From Thermoflexales bacterium (GTDB taxonomy: Bacteria; Chloroflexota; Anaerolineae; B4-G1; SLSP01), in contig WFQZ01000150.1 of assembly GCA_015486785.1 (NCBI GenBank), positions 1 to 6,638 on the forward strand: a stretch of 6,638 bases of DNA, in the 5' to 3' direction. The notes under the pieces are model-generated. The model made no database searches. It saw only the letters and a program-made list of their open reading frames with translations, and was not told the DNA's origin. Of this stretch, positions 5,894-6,638 are shown one piece after another; the stretch's first letter is position 1; each line of letters starts with the position of its first letter. A program made the position numbers and the translations under genes.

Positions 5894-6638
5894 TCACCTC
5901 ATAAACCAGATCAAGATGTGCGTGCCCCACAGCAACGTCACCGCACCGCCCAGGATGATGTAAGGGCCATAAGGGATCGCGCTGTTGATTGAACCGCGCC
6001 GCGCGAGCAAATATCCCGCCGCGCCGATCCCGCCGAACAGGAACCCCAGCACCAACGCCTCCAGGATCATCGGGAAGCCCAGCATAGCCCCCAGGTACGT
6101 CGCCAAGGTGATGTCGCCCTCGCCCATCGCGCCGGGGCCGAAGACGGCCACGCCCAAGGAAACCAGCAGCCGCAGCACCAAAAATCCCACCGCCGCCCCT
6201 TCCAGCGCGTCCCACCAGTGCCAGACGTGCAAAGTGGGGAAAGCCGTGCCGCAGCAAGTGCCCACCGCCAACATCGCCGCGATGGCGGGAAAGGTGATCA
6301 GGTTGGGAATGCGCCGCGTCTCCAGATCGGTCACCATCACCATCGCCAGCGGGATCGTGGCGATCATCGCCAGCAGCACGCGCCACGACCACCCGAATCG
6401 CCAGATCAGCAGCCCCCAAGTGAGGGCCAACAGCCACTCACCGGCCAAGCGGGCCAAACGCACCCTCGCGCCGCAGTGCGGACAGCGACTCTGCCCGCCG
6501 AGGTACGCCAGGGTAGCACTCCATTGATGGGGCGGCGCGGGCTGCGCACAGTGCGGGCACATCGGACGCGCCAAACGGCGGTGGGTCATCGCCGCCTCCG
6601 CCACGTGAACCGCCGCCATCCCCACCACCAGCCCCAGC
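5894..6638 (-). CDS. Type IV prepilin peptidase, A24 family (5' partial)
   Basis: A membrane aspartic protease that cuts the leader peptide of type IV pilins and pseudopilins, and usually N-methylates the new N-terminus. The visible 247 residues lack only the first part. The frame stays open to the right edge, and LGLVVGMAAVHVAEAAMTHR looks like the first helix (GxxVGSFLNVVIYRLP in relatives), so the start lies outside the window. Numbering from the edge, C27-P-H-C30 and C52-P-H-C55 form the zinc-binding pair with the usual 21-residue spacing, followed by the conserved E67. The catalytic aspartates are D104 in TDLETRRIPN and D175 in GEGDITL. Several hydrophobic helices follow, and the end is WFMR. 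The Lys usual after GxGDV/I is Thr177 here. It lies upstream of the esterase in the same direction. No pilin genes are visible. Gene symbol is left open (pilD/comC/gspO-like). Confidence 0.9.
   Translation of the reverse strand, partial: LGLVVGMAAVHVAEAAMTHRRLARPMCPHCAQPAPPHQWSATLAYLGGQSRCPHCGARVRLARLAGEWLLALTWGLLIWRFGWSWRVLLAMIATIPLAMVMVTDLETRRIPNLITFPAIAAMLAVGTCCGTAFPTLHVWHWWDALEGAAVGFLVLRLLVSLGVAVFGPGAMGEGDITLATYLGAMLGFPMILEALVLGFLFGGIGAAGYLLARRGSINSAIPYGPYIILGGAVTLLWGTHILIWFMR
5895..5900 (-). promoter_or_regulatory. Ribosome binding site of the esterase, inside the peptidase stop region
   Basis: GAGGTG on the minus strand overlaps the last codons of the prepilin peptidase (ATG AGG TGA) and sits 6 nt before the esterase ATG at 5888. 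It picks this start over upstream in-frame codons and implies that ribosomes finishing the peptidase can reinitiate on the esterase. Confidence 0.65.

Noticed and set aside
5103..6437. A 444-residue fusion reading of the esterase frame
   Set aside because: The first 183 codons lie in the wrong frame of the prepilin peptidase gene and look like no protein. The ATG at 5888 has its own ribosome binding site and begins the hydrolase fold.
5985..6527. A 180-codon plus-strand frame opposite the prepilin peptidase
   Set aside because: It is an antisense shadow of a gene with both catalytic aspartates and both CxxC pairs; the product has no recognisable features.

Overview
The window is GC-rich bacterial DNA with four protein-coding genes. 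Two run off its edges. Three genes lie on the minus strand and one on the plus strand. No RNA gene, insertion sequence or CRISPR array is visible. The gene set is a secreted YD-repeat/RHS protein, an SLC45/GPH-like MFS carrier, an Est30-like carboxylesterase and a type IV prepilin peptidase. Together with GC-rich codon use, this is compatible with an environmental Chloroflexota (Anaerolineae-like) or similar bacterium. That placement is an inference from protein style only and is weak.

Left half (1-3284, minus): one uninterrupted frame of 1094 codons encodes a Sec-exported YD-repeat protein. It has a signal peptide, an N-terminal domain of about 185 residues, roughly 30 YD repeats and the RHS-associated core with its DPTVGRFLSEDPVG signature. 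The window cuts the gene just after the core, exactly where such proteins switch to a variable C-terminal tip, often a toxin. The tip and any immunity gene are therefore not visible.

Middle (3285-3673): a divergent control region between the RHS gene and the MFS gene. It contains a 38-bp-period tandem repeat tract, a sigma70-like promoter for each direction and a dyad between the two promoters. The repeat tract falls inside the predicted leader of the RHS mRNA.

Right half: the MFS carrier (3674-5149, plus) converges on a minus-strand pair, prepilin peptidase (5894-6638, 5' end outside the window) followed 5 nt later by a carboxylesterase (5103-5888). The MFS and esterase genes overlap tail to tail by 47 bp. 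The peptidase and esterase look cotranscribed. No functional link between the RHS protein, the carrier and this pair can be shown from the sequence; each has its own promoter or transcription direction.
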